Assembly (NCBI GenBank): GCA_905214865.1
Contig: CAJMNO010000005.1
Span: 78,345 to 142,344, forward strand
Length of the DNA stretch: 64,000 nt
Direction of reading: 5' to 3'
Source of the DNA: an uncultured bacterium
GTDB taxonomy: Bacteria; Actinomycetota; Coriobacteriia; Coriobacteriales; Atopobiaceae
The position numbers were made by a program, and so were the translations under genes. The notes under the pieces were generated by a model. That model had not been told where the DNA came from. It saw only the letters and a program-made list of their open reading frames with translations, and did no database searches. Shown here piece by piece: positions 7,697-15,585 of this stretch. The stretch's first letter is position 1, and each line of letters opens with the position of its first letter.

Positions 7697-9295
7697 ATGT
7701 CCGATAAGACAGCGCAGCCAAAGAAGAAGAGGGAGATGCTGACGTCATTCTCCATCATCTTCATCCTCCTGGCGATCGTCGCAATCATCACGATCTGCCT
7801 CAATGGTGCGACCTACACGGTCAATGGCACCGAGGGCACCGTGACGGGTGCGACGCTGGCGGACTTCCTGATGGCCCCCGTCCACGGCTTCGCGGACGCC
7901 ATCGACGTCTGCCTGTTCGTCATGGTCCTTGGCGGCTTCCTCGGGATCGTCAACAAGACCGAGGCGCTCACTACTGGCATTGACGTGCTCGTGCAGAAGA
8001 TGAACGGCAACGAGCTCAAGCTGATCCCCATCCTCATGGCCATCTTCGCCTTCGGCGGCACCACCTACGGCATGTGCGAGGAGACCGTCGGCTTCTACGC
8101 CCTGCTCTCCGCGACCATGATGGCAGCCGGCTATGACTCCATGAGCGGCTCCATGATCGTCCTGCTCGGCGCTGGCATCGGCTGCCTGGGCTCCACGGTC
8201 AACCCGTTCGCGACCGGCATCGCCGCAGATGCCCTCACCTCGCTCGGCATCAACGTCAACCAGGCCGTCATCATCAGCCTGGGCATCATCCTGCTCCTGG
8301 TCTCGTACGTCATCGCCGTCTTCTTCGTTCTGCAGTACGCCAAGCGCGTCAAGGCCGACCCCTCCAAGTCGCTCATGAGCGAGGAGGAGAAGGCTGCCGC
8401 CGAGGCCGCCTATGGCACCGAGAAGTCCGACGAGAAGGCATCGCTCTCCGGCAAGCAGAAGGCCGTCCTCTGGATCTTCGCCGCCGCCTTCATCATCATG
8501 GTCATCTCCTTTGTCCCCTGGGAGGACCTGGGCAACAACTTCTTCGTCTCTGACGCCAAGAGCCACGAGGAGACCACCGAGGTCACCGCTGACGACATCA
8601 TCCAGCAGTACAGCAACGACAAACTTGGCGACCTGACCCTCACCCCGTCCAACGTCAAGGGCGAGCTGAAGTCCACCGTCACCGACTATGCCGGCTGGTC
8701 GTCCTTCCTGACTGGCACCCCGCTCGGCCAGTGGTACTTCGCCGAGTCCACCACCTGGTTCCTGCTCCTCGCCATCATCATCGGCATCGTGGGCGGGCTC
8801 TCCGAGCACCAGATCGTCGACGAGTTCATGGCCGGCGCCGGCGACATGATGTCCGTCGTCATGATCATCGCCGTCTCCCGTGGCGTCTCCGTCCTCATGA
8901 GCAGCACCGGTCTGGCCAACCTCGTCCTGAGCTCCGCTTCCAACGCTCTGCGCGGCACCTCGGGCATCGTGTTTGCCATCGGCTCCTACCTGCTGTACTT
9001 CCTGCTCTCCTTCCTCATCCCCTCGACCTCCGGCATGGCGACCGTCTCCATGCCCATCATGGGGCCCCTGGCCGCGCAGCTCGGCTTCAACCCCGCGGTC
9101 ATGGTCATGATCTTCTCCGCCGCCTCCGGCGCCGTGAACCTCATCACCCCCACCTCCGGCGCCATCATGGGTGGCCTGGCCCTCTCCCGCGTCGAGTACG
9201 CAACCTGGGTGAAGTTCGCGCTCAAGGTCGTCATCTCCATCGCGGTCGCCTCGATGGTCATCCTGTCCATCGCCATGATCGCCATCCCCGCGTAG
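7697..9295 (+). CDS. YfcC/DcuC-type membrane transporter, second arginine-pathway carrier
   Basis: A 532-aa protein with about 12 hydrophobic segments, of the YfcC / C4-dicarboxylate anaerobic carrier (PF03606-like) family. Typical glycine/proline-rich re-entrant stretches are visible (FGGTTYGMCEETVGFY, GAGIGCLGSTVNPFATGIA, PSTSGMATVSMPIMGPLA, ITPTSGAIMGGLALSRV). An acidic hydrophilic loop of about 60 residues lies near the middle. Streptococcal ArcD proteins belong to this family, so with arcA and arcB adjacent it is probably an arginine, citrulline or ornithine carrier (inference). The ATG at 7697 follows GAAAGGAG, with a lysine-rich N-terminus (PKKKRE). Having two unrelated carriers in one locus is notable. 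Confidence 0.8.
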   Translation: MSDKTAQPKKKREMLTSFSIIFILLAIVAIITICLNGATYTVNGTEGTVTGATLADFLMAPVHGFADAIDVCLFVMVLGGFLGIVNKTEALTTGIDVLVQKMNGNELKLIPILMAIFAFGGTTYGMCEETVGFYALLSATMMAAGYDSMSGSMIVLLGAGIGCLGSTVNPFATGIAADALTSLGINVNQAVIISLGIILLLVSYVIAVFFVLQYAKRVKADPSKSLMSEEEKAAAEAAYGTEKSDEKASLSGKQKAVLWIFAAAFIIMVISFVPWEDLGNNFFVSDAKSHEETTEVTADDIIQQYSNDKLGDLTLTPSNVKGELKSTVTDYAGWSSFLTGTPLGQWYFAESTTWFLLLAIIIGIVGGLSEHQIVDEFMAGAGDMMSVVMIIAVSRGVSVLMSSTGLANLVLSSASNALRGTSGIVFAIGSYLLYFLLSFLIPSTSGMATVSMPIMGPLAAQLGFNPAVMVMIFSAASGAVNLITPTSGAIMGGLALSRVEYATWVKFALKVVISIAVASMVILSIAMIAIPA

Positions 9296-9316
9296 GCTTC
9301 GGCACATACGCAAGGA

Positions 9317-9350
9317 GGGGAGGTCCCACGTTGGTGGGGCCTCCCCTTTT
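9317..9350 (+). terminator. Terminator after the YfcC transporter
   Basis: GGGGAGG-T-CCCAC pairs with GTGGG-G-CCTCCCC, followed by TTTT (9347-9350). Confidence 0.9.
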
Positions 9351-9380
9351 GCATGGCGGAGCGAGGTTGTCTGAATAGCA

Positions 9381-9419
9381 GGAAGCCGGGGTGGGGGAGA
9401 GGCCCCAACCCCGGCTTCC
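9381..9419 (-). terminator. Stem-loop between convergent yfcC-type gene and trpS
   Basis: A perfect 12-bp stem: GGAAGCCGGGGT (9381-9392) with its complement at 9408-9419. It sits just past the trpS stop in the leftward direction and probably ends trpS transcription. The T-run on either side is poor. Confidence 0.65.
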
Positions 9420-9446
9420 TTTCAGTGCCGTAGAGGTTGCCTGGCG

Positions 9447-10496
9447 CTAGTAGACCATGCCCATCGCCTCGCGCACCTCGTCGAGCGTCTGCCTTGCGAC
9501 CTCGTTGGCGCGCGCGTTGCCGTCGTGCAGGACGTCCTTGACGTAGTCGAGGTCGTCCTCGTACCGGTGCCTGCGCTCGCGGATGGGCGCGAAGTAGTCG
9601 TTCACCGCTTGGGTGACGTACTTCTTGAGCTGGCCCGAGCCACCCATGCCGATCTCGTCCGCAATCTCGCGCTCGTCTCGCCCGGTGCAGATCGCCGCGG
9701 TCGTGAGGAGTGCCGAGACACCGGGACGGCTCTCGGGGTCAAAGGTGATGTTGCGATCGGAGTCGGTCTTGGACTTCTTGATGAGCCTTGCCGTCTCCTC
9801 CGCCGTCATGCTCAGGCTGATGGCGTTGCCGTAGCTCTTGCTCATCTTGCGCCCGTCGAGGCCGGGAATGAGCGGGGTCGACGTGAGGAGCCCTGCGACG
9901 TCCGGGAAGACCTTGCCATAGCGCTCGTTGAAGCGGCGGGCGATCTTGGCCGTGATCTCGATGTGGGGGAGCTGGTCGCGTCCCACGGGGACGATGTTGC
10001 CCTTGCAGAACAGGATGTCGCACGCCTGGTGCACCGGGTAGGTGAGGAGCAGGCCGGTGAGCGCGTGGCCCGAGGCCTCCTGCTCGGCCTTGACGGTGGG
10101 GTTGCGCTCCATCTCCGCCTCGGTCACGAGCGAGAGGAACGGGAGCATCAGCTGGTTCTCGTAGGGGACTGCCGAGTGGGTGAAGATCATGGTCTTGCTT
10201 GGGTCGATGCCGCAGGCGAGGTAGTCCATGACCATGTTGTACACGTTGTCGCGGATGTGCTCCGTGGTGTCGCGATCGGTGATCACCTGGTAGTCGGCGA
10301 TCACGATGTTGGTCCTCACGCCCAGCTCCTGGAGCCTCACGCGCTCCTTGATGGTGCCAAAGTAGTGGCCCATGTGCAGACGGCCCGTGGGGCGGTCGCC
10401 CGTGAGCATGGTGTACCTCTGGGGGTTGACCTTGAGGTCCTCCTGGATCTGGTCGCTTCGCCTCAGAGCGGCCTCGTAGCTTCCTTCGTTGGGCAT
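9447..10496 (-). CDS. trpS: Tryptophanyl-tRNA synthetase
   Basis: Charges tRNA-Trp with tryptophan at the expense of ATP. The 349-aa class I synthetase shows the HIGH-type motif in GDRPTGRLHMGHY (residues 33-45) and KMSKS at 217-221. The ATG at 10496 follows CACAAGGAG; an upstream in-frame ATG would add 16 residues and lacks a matching site. It is a single-gene unit on the leftward strand, downstream of the YgjP-like gene with a gap of about 90 bp. I looked for a T-box leader upstream and saw none. Confidence 0.97.
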   Translation of the reverse strand: MPNEGSYEAALRRSDQIQEDLKVNPQRYTMLTGDRPTGRLHMGHYFGTIKERVRLQELGVRTNIVIADYQVITDRDTTEHIRDNVYNMVMDYLACGIDPSKTMIFTHSAVPYENQLMLPFLSLVTEAEMERNPTVKAEQEASGHALTGLLLTYPVHQACDILFCKGNIVPVGRDQLPHIEITAKIARRFNERYGKVFPDVAGLLTSTPLIPGLDGRKMSKSYGNAISLSMTAEETARLIKKSKTDSDRNITFDPESRPGVSALLTTAAICTGRDEREIADEIGMGGSGQLKKYVTQAVNDYFAPIRERRHRYEDDLDYVKDVLHDGNARANEVARQTLDEVREAMGMVY

Positions 10497-10586
10497 GACG
10501 ACTCCTTGTGAATCAAGCGTGCAGACCGTACCATGGTACGCCAAACGCTGGCCCTCGGGACCTGTGGGAATGGCGCCGGGGCGGCC

Positions 10587-11330
10587 TCAGCCCTGGGGGA
10601 GGGTCGCGTTGAGGATGGCGCGCGCCTCTCGCCAGGAGGGGTAGGCCGAATCGAGGAGGTCGTGGAACCGCTGGTTGTGGCTCGGCTCTAGGAGGTGGCA
10701 CAGCTCGTGGGCGATCACGGAGTCAAGGCAGGTCGAGGGGAGCGAGGCAAGCTCGGCGTTGATGGTGATGACGGAGGTGCGCACGTTGCACGAGCCCCAT
10801 CGCGACCGCATGTAGCGGACGCGCCAGCCGCTGCACGCAACGCCCAGCCGTTCCTCAAGGGGCGGAAAGCGGGTGGGGAGCTCGCTCGAGAGCGCCCGGG
10901 CGAGCCATGACCGTCCGAGGTCACGTGCCAGGCCCGTGTCTTCATCAGTGGGCGGAAGCAAAAGCTGCAGCTCGTCGCCCGCACGTCTGGCTCCTGGTGC
11001 GGGCGCCTCGCGAACGACCCTGACGGCGAGCACCTCGTCGAGGAACCGGACCTTGCCGCCGTCCTGCCAGCGGGAGGCCTCGCGACAGCGGGCCGCATCC
11101 TGTCTCTCCCGCTGGGAGCGTATCCAATCTTCCTTTGAGGCGACGAAAGCGTCCACGTCCGACAGCCTCGCTCTGGTGGGCGCGCTCACGACCACGTCGC
11201 CGTCCGCCCTCACGCGCAGGTTGACGCGCTTCACCCCGCCGCGGCGCAGGGTGTATGGCGTTTGGCCCCCCTGACGTTCCGTCACAACGATATCAGCACG
11301 TCGCATGGCTTTCACATCGCTTTCTGCCAC
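10587..11330 (-). CDS. YgjP/DUF45-type zinc metallopeptidase-like protein
   Basis: A 247-aa protein of the YgjP-like metallohydrolase family (PF01863, DUF45). The zinc site is visible near the C-terminus: HELCH (His208 and His212) with a third His at about 218 in EPSHNQRF. The upstream pattern MRSRWGSC is typical of the family. The natural substrate is unknown; the gene is sometimes found near restriction systems but none is present here. The start is a GTG at 11330 with a modest AAGGC site; ATG at 11306 is an alternative that removes eight residues. It is probably cytoplasmic, as no signal peptide is visible. Confidence 0.85.
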   Translation of the reverse strand: MAESDVKAMRRADIVVTERQGGQTPYTLRRGGVKRVNLRVRADGDVVVSAPTRARLSDVDAFVASKEDWIRSQRERQDAARCREASRWQDGGKVRFLDEVLAVRVVREAPAPGARRAGDELQLLLPPTDEDTGLARDLGRSWLARALSSELPTRFPPLEERLGVACSGWRVRYMRSRWGSCNVRTSVITINAELASLPSTCLDSVIAHELCHLLEPSHNQRFHDLLDSAYPSWREARAILNATLPQG

Positions 11331-11426
11331 CTTTTGCCTTGCCGTTTGCCCCCAAGTTGCGGCCCCGTCGTCGCGGGTGGACGAGAAACGAGGATAATGT
11401 ATCTGGCGTTCGGAGGAAGGGGGACG

Positions 11427-12023
11427 ATGGCGAGCTCATACGGCGAGGACGCGAGCAAGAGCGCACTGCGGGAGCGTTATCTTAGCGCCGGCGCATCGCT
11501 CTCGCCCCGGCAGCGCGCGAGATTTGACATCCAGGTGTGCCGCAACCTCAGGGCCGTCCCCGCCTATCGCTCCTGTACCCTGCTCCTGGCCTACGTCCCC
11601 TTCAGGGACGAACTCGACACGGCCTCCATCATCCGGCGCGCCTGGGACGAGGGGAAGGACGTTGCGCTTCCCCGCTGCGTCGGAGGGGAGAGATCCCTGG
11701 AGTTCGTGGTCGTGGGCACCCTCGACGGGCTCGTGCGTGGTGCGAGCGGCGTCATGGAGCCGGTGGAGGGGGCGGGCGATCCCATCGACCCGGCGCGTCT
11801 CCCCGAGTCGGTCTGCCTGGTCCCGGGGCTCGTGTTCGACTCCCGCGGGTACCGAATCGGCTATGGCGCGGGCTACTACGACAACTTCCTGGCGACCTAC
11901 CCCGGCACCAAGGTGGGGCTTGCCAGGAGCCTGCAGGTGAGCGGCAACCCGCTCCCCGTGGATGGGCATGACGTCGCGGTGGACGTGCTGGTGAGCGACG
12001 GGGCCGTCTGGATGTGCCGCTAG
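11427..12023 (+). CDS. 5-formyltetrahydrofolate cyclo-ligase
   Basis: Converts 5-formyl-THF to 5,10-methenyl-THF with ATP, returning a storage folate to one-carbon metabolism. At 198 aa it is normal length. The N-terminus has the basic KSALRERYL helix and the C-terminal third the family signature GYRIGYGAGYYDNFL. The ATG at 11427 follows CGGAGGAAGGGGGACG; the open frame extends further upstream but without family sequence. It is a lone rightward gene between two leftward units and converges on the aro operon. TrmFO (61619) is another folate user in this window. Confidence 0.93.
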   Translation: MASSYGEDASKSALRERYLSAGASLSPRQRARFDIQVCRNLRAVPAYRSCTLLLAYVPFRDELDTASIIRRAWDEGKDVALPRCVGGERSLEFVVVGTLDGLVRGASGVMEPVEGAGDPIDPARLPESVCLVPGLVFDSRGYRIGYGAGYYDNFLATYPGTKVGLARSLQVSGNPLPVDGHDVAVDVLVSDGAVWMCR

Positions 12024-12051
12024 CGCGCGGGTGGCACATCTCCCCTTGGCC

Positions 12052-12993
12052 CTACTGGTCGTCCTCGTCCTTTGCCAGGTGTGCCGCCAGGTCGGCGATG
12101 GCCTTGGCGTAGCCCTTGACCCCCAGTCCCATGACCGTCTCGAAGCAGGCGGCCCTGACGTACGAGACCTGCCTGAACCCCTCGCGCTCGTCCACCTTGG
12201 AGATGTGGACCTCGACCGCGGGTATGCTCACCGCCTTGAGGGCGTCGAGGATGGCCACGGAGGTGTGCGTGTACGCGCCGGGGTTGATCACGATGCCGTC
12301 AAAGCGCCCGTAGGCGTCCTGTATGGCGTCCACCAGGTCGCCCTCGTGGTTGGACTGGTAGCACCTGCAGACGGAGAAGCCCTCCTCCTCGGCCGCCTCG
12401 TGGCACAGCTCCAGCAGGCTGACAAAGTCCTCGGTGCCGTACAGGTCGGGCTCGCGAATCCCCAGCATGTTGATGTTGGGGCCGTTGAGGACGAGGAGAC
12501 GGGGGCCGTCGGTGGGCTCCACGGCCTCCTCGCTGGCGTCGTCGGCAAAGTCGTCGTCGGGGTCGTCCTCCACGCCGGCGAGCATCCGCTCGAGCTCCTG
12601 TGCCTCCGAGCCGCCGTCCTCCAGCTCCCGGGCGATCGCCGCGGGGGTGGGGCGAGCGGGTGCCCCCGCACCCGTCACGCGCACGTTGAGGGAGTTGCCG
12701 ACGTGGCTGAGGTCGGCGAAGCTGGAGCGGTCCGCCTGCCCCTGGCTGGTGAGGCCCGAGAAGGCGTCGTACACCCCGCCGATGGACTTGGGCCCAAACA
12801 CGACCTCGATCCCATAGGGGCCGCGTCCCACGGTGCCCAGGACGCCGGGGATCTGCGAGAGCCCCTCCTGGTCGACCAGCGTTGGGTTGGCGATGGTGAT
12901 GCGGAGCCTCGTCATGCAGAGGGTGTTGGAGGTGACGTTGGCGCTCCCGCCGACGCAGCTCAGTACGCGCGATGCAATTTCCTGGTCGTTCAT
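12052..12993 (-). CDS. aroQ: PTS EIIB domain fused to type II 3-dehydroquinate dehydratase
   Basis: A 313-aa two-domain protein. Residues 164-310 form a complete type II dehydroquinase (dehydroquinate to dehydroshikimate): LLVLNGPNINMLGIREPDLY, INPGAYTHTSVA and EVHISKVDEREGFRQVSY hold the loop Arg/Tyr and active-site Asn, His and Arg. Residues 1-75 read as a glucose-type PTS EIIB domain: IASRVLSCVGGSANVTSNTL, then CMTRLRI with Cys26 at the phosphorylated position and Arg29 and Arg31 conserved, then a VLGTVGRGPYGIEVVFGP tail. An acidic, Ala-rich linker (about 78-163) joins them. The ATG at 12993 follows GAAGAAGG; a TTG eight codons upstream is possible. It is the last gene of the aro operon, about 145 bp after aroEK. 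The fused EIIB has no EIIC membrane partner here; its role is unknown. Confidence 0.92.
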   Translation of the reverse strand: MNDQEIASRVLSCVGGSANVTSNTLCMTRLRITIANPTLVDQEGLSQIPGVLGTVGRGPYGIEVVFGPKSIGGVYDAFSGLTSQGQADRSSFADLSHVGNSLNVRVTGAGAPARPTPAAIARELEDGGSEAQELERMLAGVEDDPDDDFADDASEEAVEPTDGPRLLVLNGPNINMLGIREPDLYGTEDFVSLLELCHEAAEEEGFSVCRCYQSNHEGDLVDAIQDAYGRFDGIVINPGAYTHTSVAILDALKAVSIPAVEVHISKVDEREGFRQVSYVRAACFETVMGLGVKGYAKAIADLAAHLAKDEDDQ

Positions 12994-13138
12994 GAGAACA
13001 GCCTTCTTCCGTCGCAAGACGGGCTCTGGTCACTCGCTTACTTTCGAAACGAAAACGAGTATAGGGATGCCTGCGGACGGATGGGCCGTCCGTTCCGCGA
13101 AATGTCGGGATGGCGTCGCATGCGGGCGCGCGGGTGCC

Positions 13139-14422
13139 TCACAGGCCCAGGAGGGCCCTCACGCGCGCGGCATCGCCCTGCGGGCTGCCCGTGCAGTCGA
13201 TCTGGACGTCGGACCAGGAATGGTATGCCTCGGACCGCTCGCGCGCAAGCTCCCTCACGCCCCGCTCCTGCGAGATGGGCCTGCCCGCGAGCGACAGCTG
13301 ACCGAGCGGCCGCTCCAACAGGACGATGGTGCCGTTCTGGTGGAGGAGGGCGTAGTTCTCCCGCCTGGTGACGATGCCGCCGCCGCAGGAGATCACGAGC
13401 CCGCTGCGGGCGCAGTAGCGCGAGGCGACCCTCGTCTCCTGCTCGCGGAAGGCCTCGGTCCCGTCCTGGCGGATGTAGGTCTCCACCGGCGTGTCGAGGT
13501 CGAGGGCGAGGGCCTCGTCCAGGTCCACAAAGGGCCTGCCCAGGAGGTGCGCAAGCGCCCTTCCGGCGGTCGTCTTGCCGGCACCGGGCATGCCGATGAA
13601 GACGACGTTCCTGGTCTGGGTGCGGATCCTCTCCACGAGGCGGGGGAGAAGCGCCTGGTCGAGCTCGTGGCCCTGGAACAGCTGGCTGGAGTAGAACGCC
13701 TGGGCGACGAGCATGGGGAGGCCGCTCTGGAACGGCACCCCCAGGCGCTCCGCCTGGAGGCAGATGCCCGTGCGCTCGGGGTTGTACACCACGTCCAGCA
13801 CGCCCTGCAGGTGGGGGAGAGACCCAAGCACGCCATCCGCGAGCGGGCTCGCCGGGCAGGAGGGGAACATCCCCACGGGCGTGGTGTTCACCACGAGGGT
13901 CGCGTCCGCGTGCCGGTCGAGCAGGTTCGCGTAGGTGTCGTCGCCGGAGCGGGATATCACGACGGGCCTCGCGCCCGCCTCCTCCAGGGCCAGGACCACG
14001 GCCCTGCTCGCCCCGCCCGAGCCGAGGACGAGGGCCTTCTCGCCCGCGAGCGCGTTGGCGGCGGAACCGCCCAGTTCCTCCTCGCAGAAGCTGTCGAGGA
14101 GCCAGGAGAAGCCCAGAACGTCCGTGTTCTCAGCGAGGATGGTGCCGTCCTTCCTCCTCACCAAGGTGTTGGCGGCACCGCACGCCTCGACGCGCGGGCT
14201 TCTCTCGTCCGCAAGCCTCGCGGCGTCGACCTTGTAGGGGATGGTGACGTTGAGGCCGCGCCACGAGCCTTCCCTCACGAAGGGGGCGACCTCCTCGGGC
14301 TCGAGTTCGACAAGCTCGTAGGGGCAGGAGCCGAGCGCCTGGTGGATCTGAGGCGACCAGCTGTGACCGAGCGTGCGTCCCAGCAGGCCGAAGGGGGCGC
14401 GCCCCTTGCCGGCGAGCGGCAT
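13139..14422 (-). CDS. Shikimate dehydrogenase-shikimate kinase fusion (AroE-AroK)
   Basis: Carries two consecutive steps: NADPH reduction of dehydroshikimate to shikimate, then ATP phosphorylation to shikimate 3-phosphate. Residues 1 to about 262 are AroE: GLLGRTLGHSWSPQIHQ, NVTIPYK with the catalytic Lys64, ENTD at 98-101 and the nucleotide loop GSGGASRA at 134-141. Residues from about 270 to 427 are AroK: Walker A GMPGAGKTT at 277-285, the substrate-binding DLDE, and SCGGGIV. The ATG at 14422 is 1 nt after the pheA stop, with GGAGGTGG inside the end of pheA, so translation is likely coupled. Fusing these steps would channel shikimate; both halves appear complete. Confidence 0.95.
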   Translation of the reverse strand: MPLAGKGRAPFGLLGRTLGHSWSPQIHQALGSCPYELVELEPEEVAPFVREGSWRGLNVTIPYKVDAARLADERSPRVEACGAANTLVRRKDGTILAENTDVLGFSWLLDSFCEEELGGSAANALAGEKALVLGSGGASRAVVLALEEAGARPVVISRSGDDTYANLLDRHADATLVVNTTPVGMFPSCPASPLADGVLGSLPHLQGVLDVVYNPERTGICLQAERLGVPFQSGLPMLVAQAFYSSQLFQGHELDQALLPRLVERIRTQTRNVVFIGMPGAGKTTAGRALAHLLGRPFVDLDEALALDLDTPVETYIRQDGTEAFREQETRVASRYCARSGLVISCGGGIVTRRENYALLHQNGTIVLLERPLGQLSLAGRPISQERGVRELARERSEAYHSWSDVQIDCTGSPQGDAARVRALLGL

Positions 14423-14423
14423 G

Positions 14424-15572
14424 CTAGACCACCTCCGAGTAGCTGCCCAGGTAGCGCACGTCCTCGCAGGCGTCGCCGATGGTCGCGATGAGCTCCTTGA
14501 ACTGGGGTGCGGCGACGGGGCAGTCAACGTCGAAGTAGAACATGAACTCGAAGTCGCGGTCGGGGATCGGGCGGCTCTCGAGCTTGAAGATGTTGATGTC
14601 GAGGGCGTAGAACTTCTCCAGGACGTGGAAGAGCGCGCCAGGGCGGTGGCTCACCACGAGCATGAGGGAGGTGCGGTCCGCCCCCGGGAACACCTGCAGG
14701 TCCTTTGAGATGCAGGCGAAGCGCGTGTAGTTGTTGCCCTTGTCCTGGATGTCGCGCGCGAGCGGGTCGAGCCCGTACAGCTCCGCGCAGGAGCTCGAGG
14801 CGATGGCCGCGACGCCGGGGCGCTCGCTCCTCGCGACCATCTGCGAGGCGATCGCGGTGTTCTCGACGACGTGGACCGTGACGCCGTGGAGGTCGGAGAG
14901 GAACTGGTGGCACTGGTTGATGGCCTGCTCGTGGCTGTACACGTCGGTGATCTCCTCCAGGCCCACGCCGGGCTTGGCGAGGAGGTTGTGGTCGATCTTG
15001 AGGCGGCAGGTCCTCACGATGCTGAAGTTGTGGCGCATCATGAGGTCGTAGACCTGGTTGACCGAGCCGGCGGTGCTGTTCTCCACGGGAAGCACGCCGT
15101 ACTGGCAGAAGCCCTCCTCCACGGCGCGGAAGACGCCGTCGAAGGTGTCGAAGAAGCTGATGTCGGCATGGTGGAAGATGCGGTCGCAGGCTATCTGCGA
15201 GTAGGCGCCCTCCACGCCCTGGCAGGCGACGAAGGCGTCCTGGGGGAACAGGTCGGGGGTGGCGGAGGCGGCCGCCTCGATCCTCCTGACGACGTCGCTG
15301 CCCTCGGGGTCGAGCAGTCCGTGCTGCCTGTTGCGCGACGCCTCCATGAGGAGCTGCATGAGGACCTGGGCGTAGCTGCGCAGCTCGGGCGGGACCTTCG
15401 CTGCGGCGTCCTCGATGACTCGGCGCTCCCTCGAGCGGTCCAGGACCGGGAGTCCGTGGGCGGCCTTGTAGGCGGCTACCTTGTCGGCGCACTCCATGCG
15501 CCTCTGGAAGAGGGAGAGGATTCTGTCGTCAATCTGGTCGATCTCTTCCCTCACCTGGCTGAGGTCCTCCAA
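14424..15572 (-). CDS. pheA: Chorismate mutase-prephenate dehydratase (P-protein)
   Basis: Converts chorismate to prephenate and then phenylpyruvate, the phenylalanine branch. The 382-aa protein has an AroQ-type chorismate mutase helix domain (VREEIDQIDDRILSLFQRRM, to about residue 90). The prephenate dehydratase core follows, with VENSTAGSV and NNYTRF. The last part is a C-terminal ACT domain (GALFHVLEKF, ESRPIPDRDF) that normally gives phenylalanine feedback. The start is a TTG at 15572: AAGGAGG lies 5 nt upstream and the residues before it belong to the aroC end, so longer frames are not supported. The gap to aroC is 13 nt. Feedback by phenylalanine is expected from the ACT domain, not shown. 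Confidence 0.94.
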   Translation of the reverse strand: MEDLSQVREEIDQIDDRILSLFQRRMECADKVAAYKAAHGLPVLDRSRERRVIEDAAAKVPPELRSYAQVLMQLLMEASRNRQHGLLDPEGSDVVRRIEAAASATPDLFPQDAFVACQGVEGAYSQIACDRIFHHADISFFDTFDGVFRAVEEGFCQYGVLPVENSTAGSVNQVYDLMMRHNFSIVRTCRLKIDHNLLAKPGVGLEEITDVYSHEQAINQCHQFLSDLHGVTVHVVENTAIASQMVARSERPGVAAIASSSCAELYGLDPLARDIQDKGNNYTRFACISKDLQVFPGADRTSLMLVVSHRPGALFHVLEKFYALDINIFKLESRPIPDRDFEFMFYFDVDCPVAAPQFKELIATIGDACEDVRYLGSYSEVV

Positions 15573-15585
15573 CGTGTCCTCCTTG

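Noticed and set aside
10497..10586. T-box riboswitch before trpS (and before glyQ)
   Set aside because: The conserved GGGTGG-ACC T-box core and a following terminator are not present in these short gaps.
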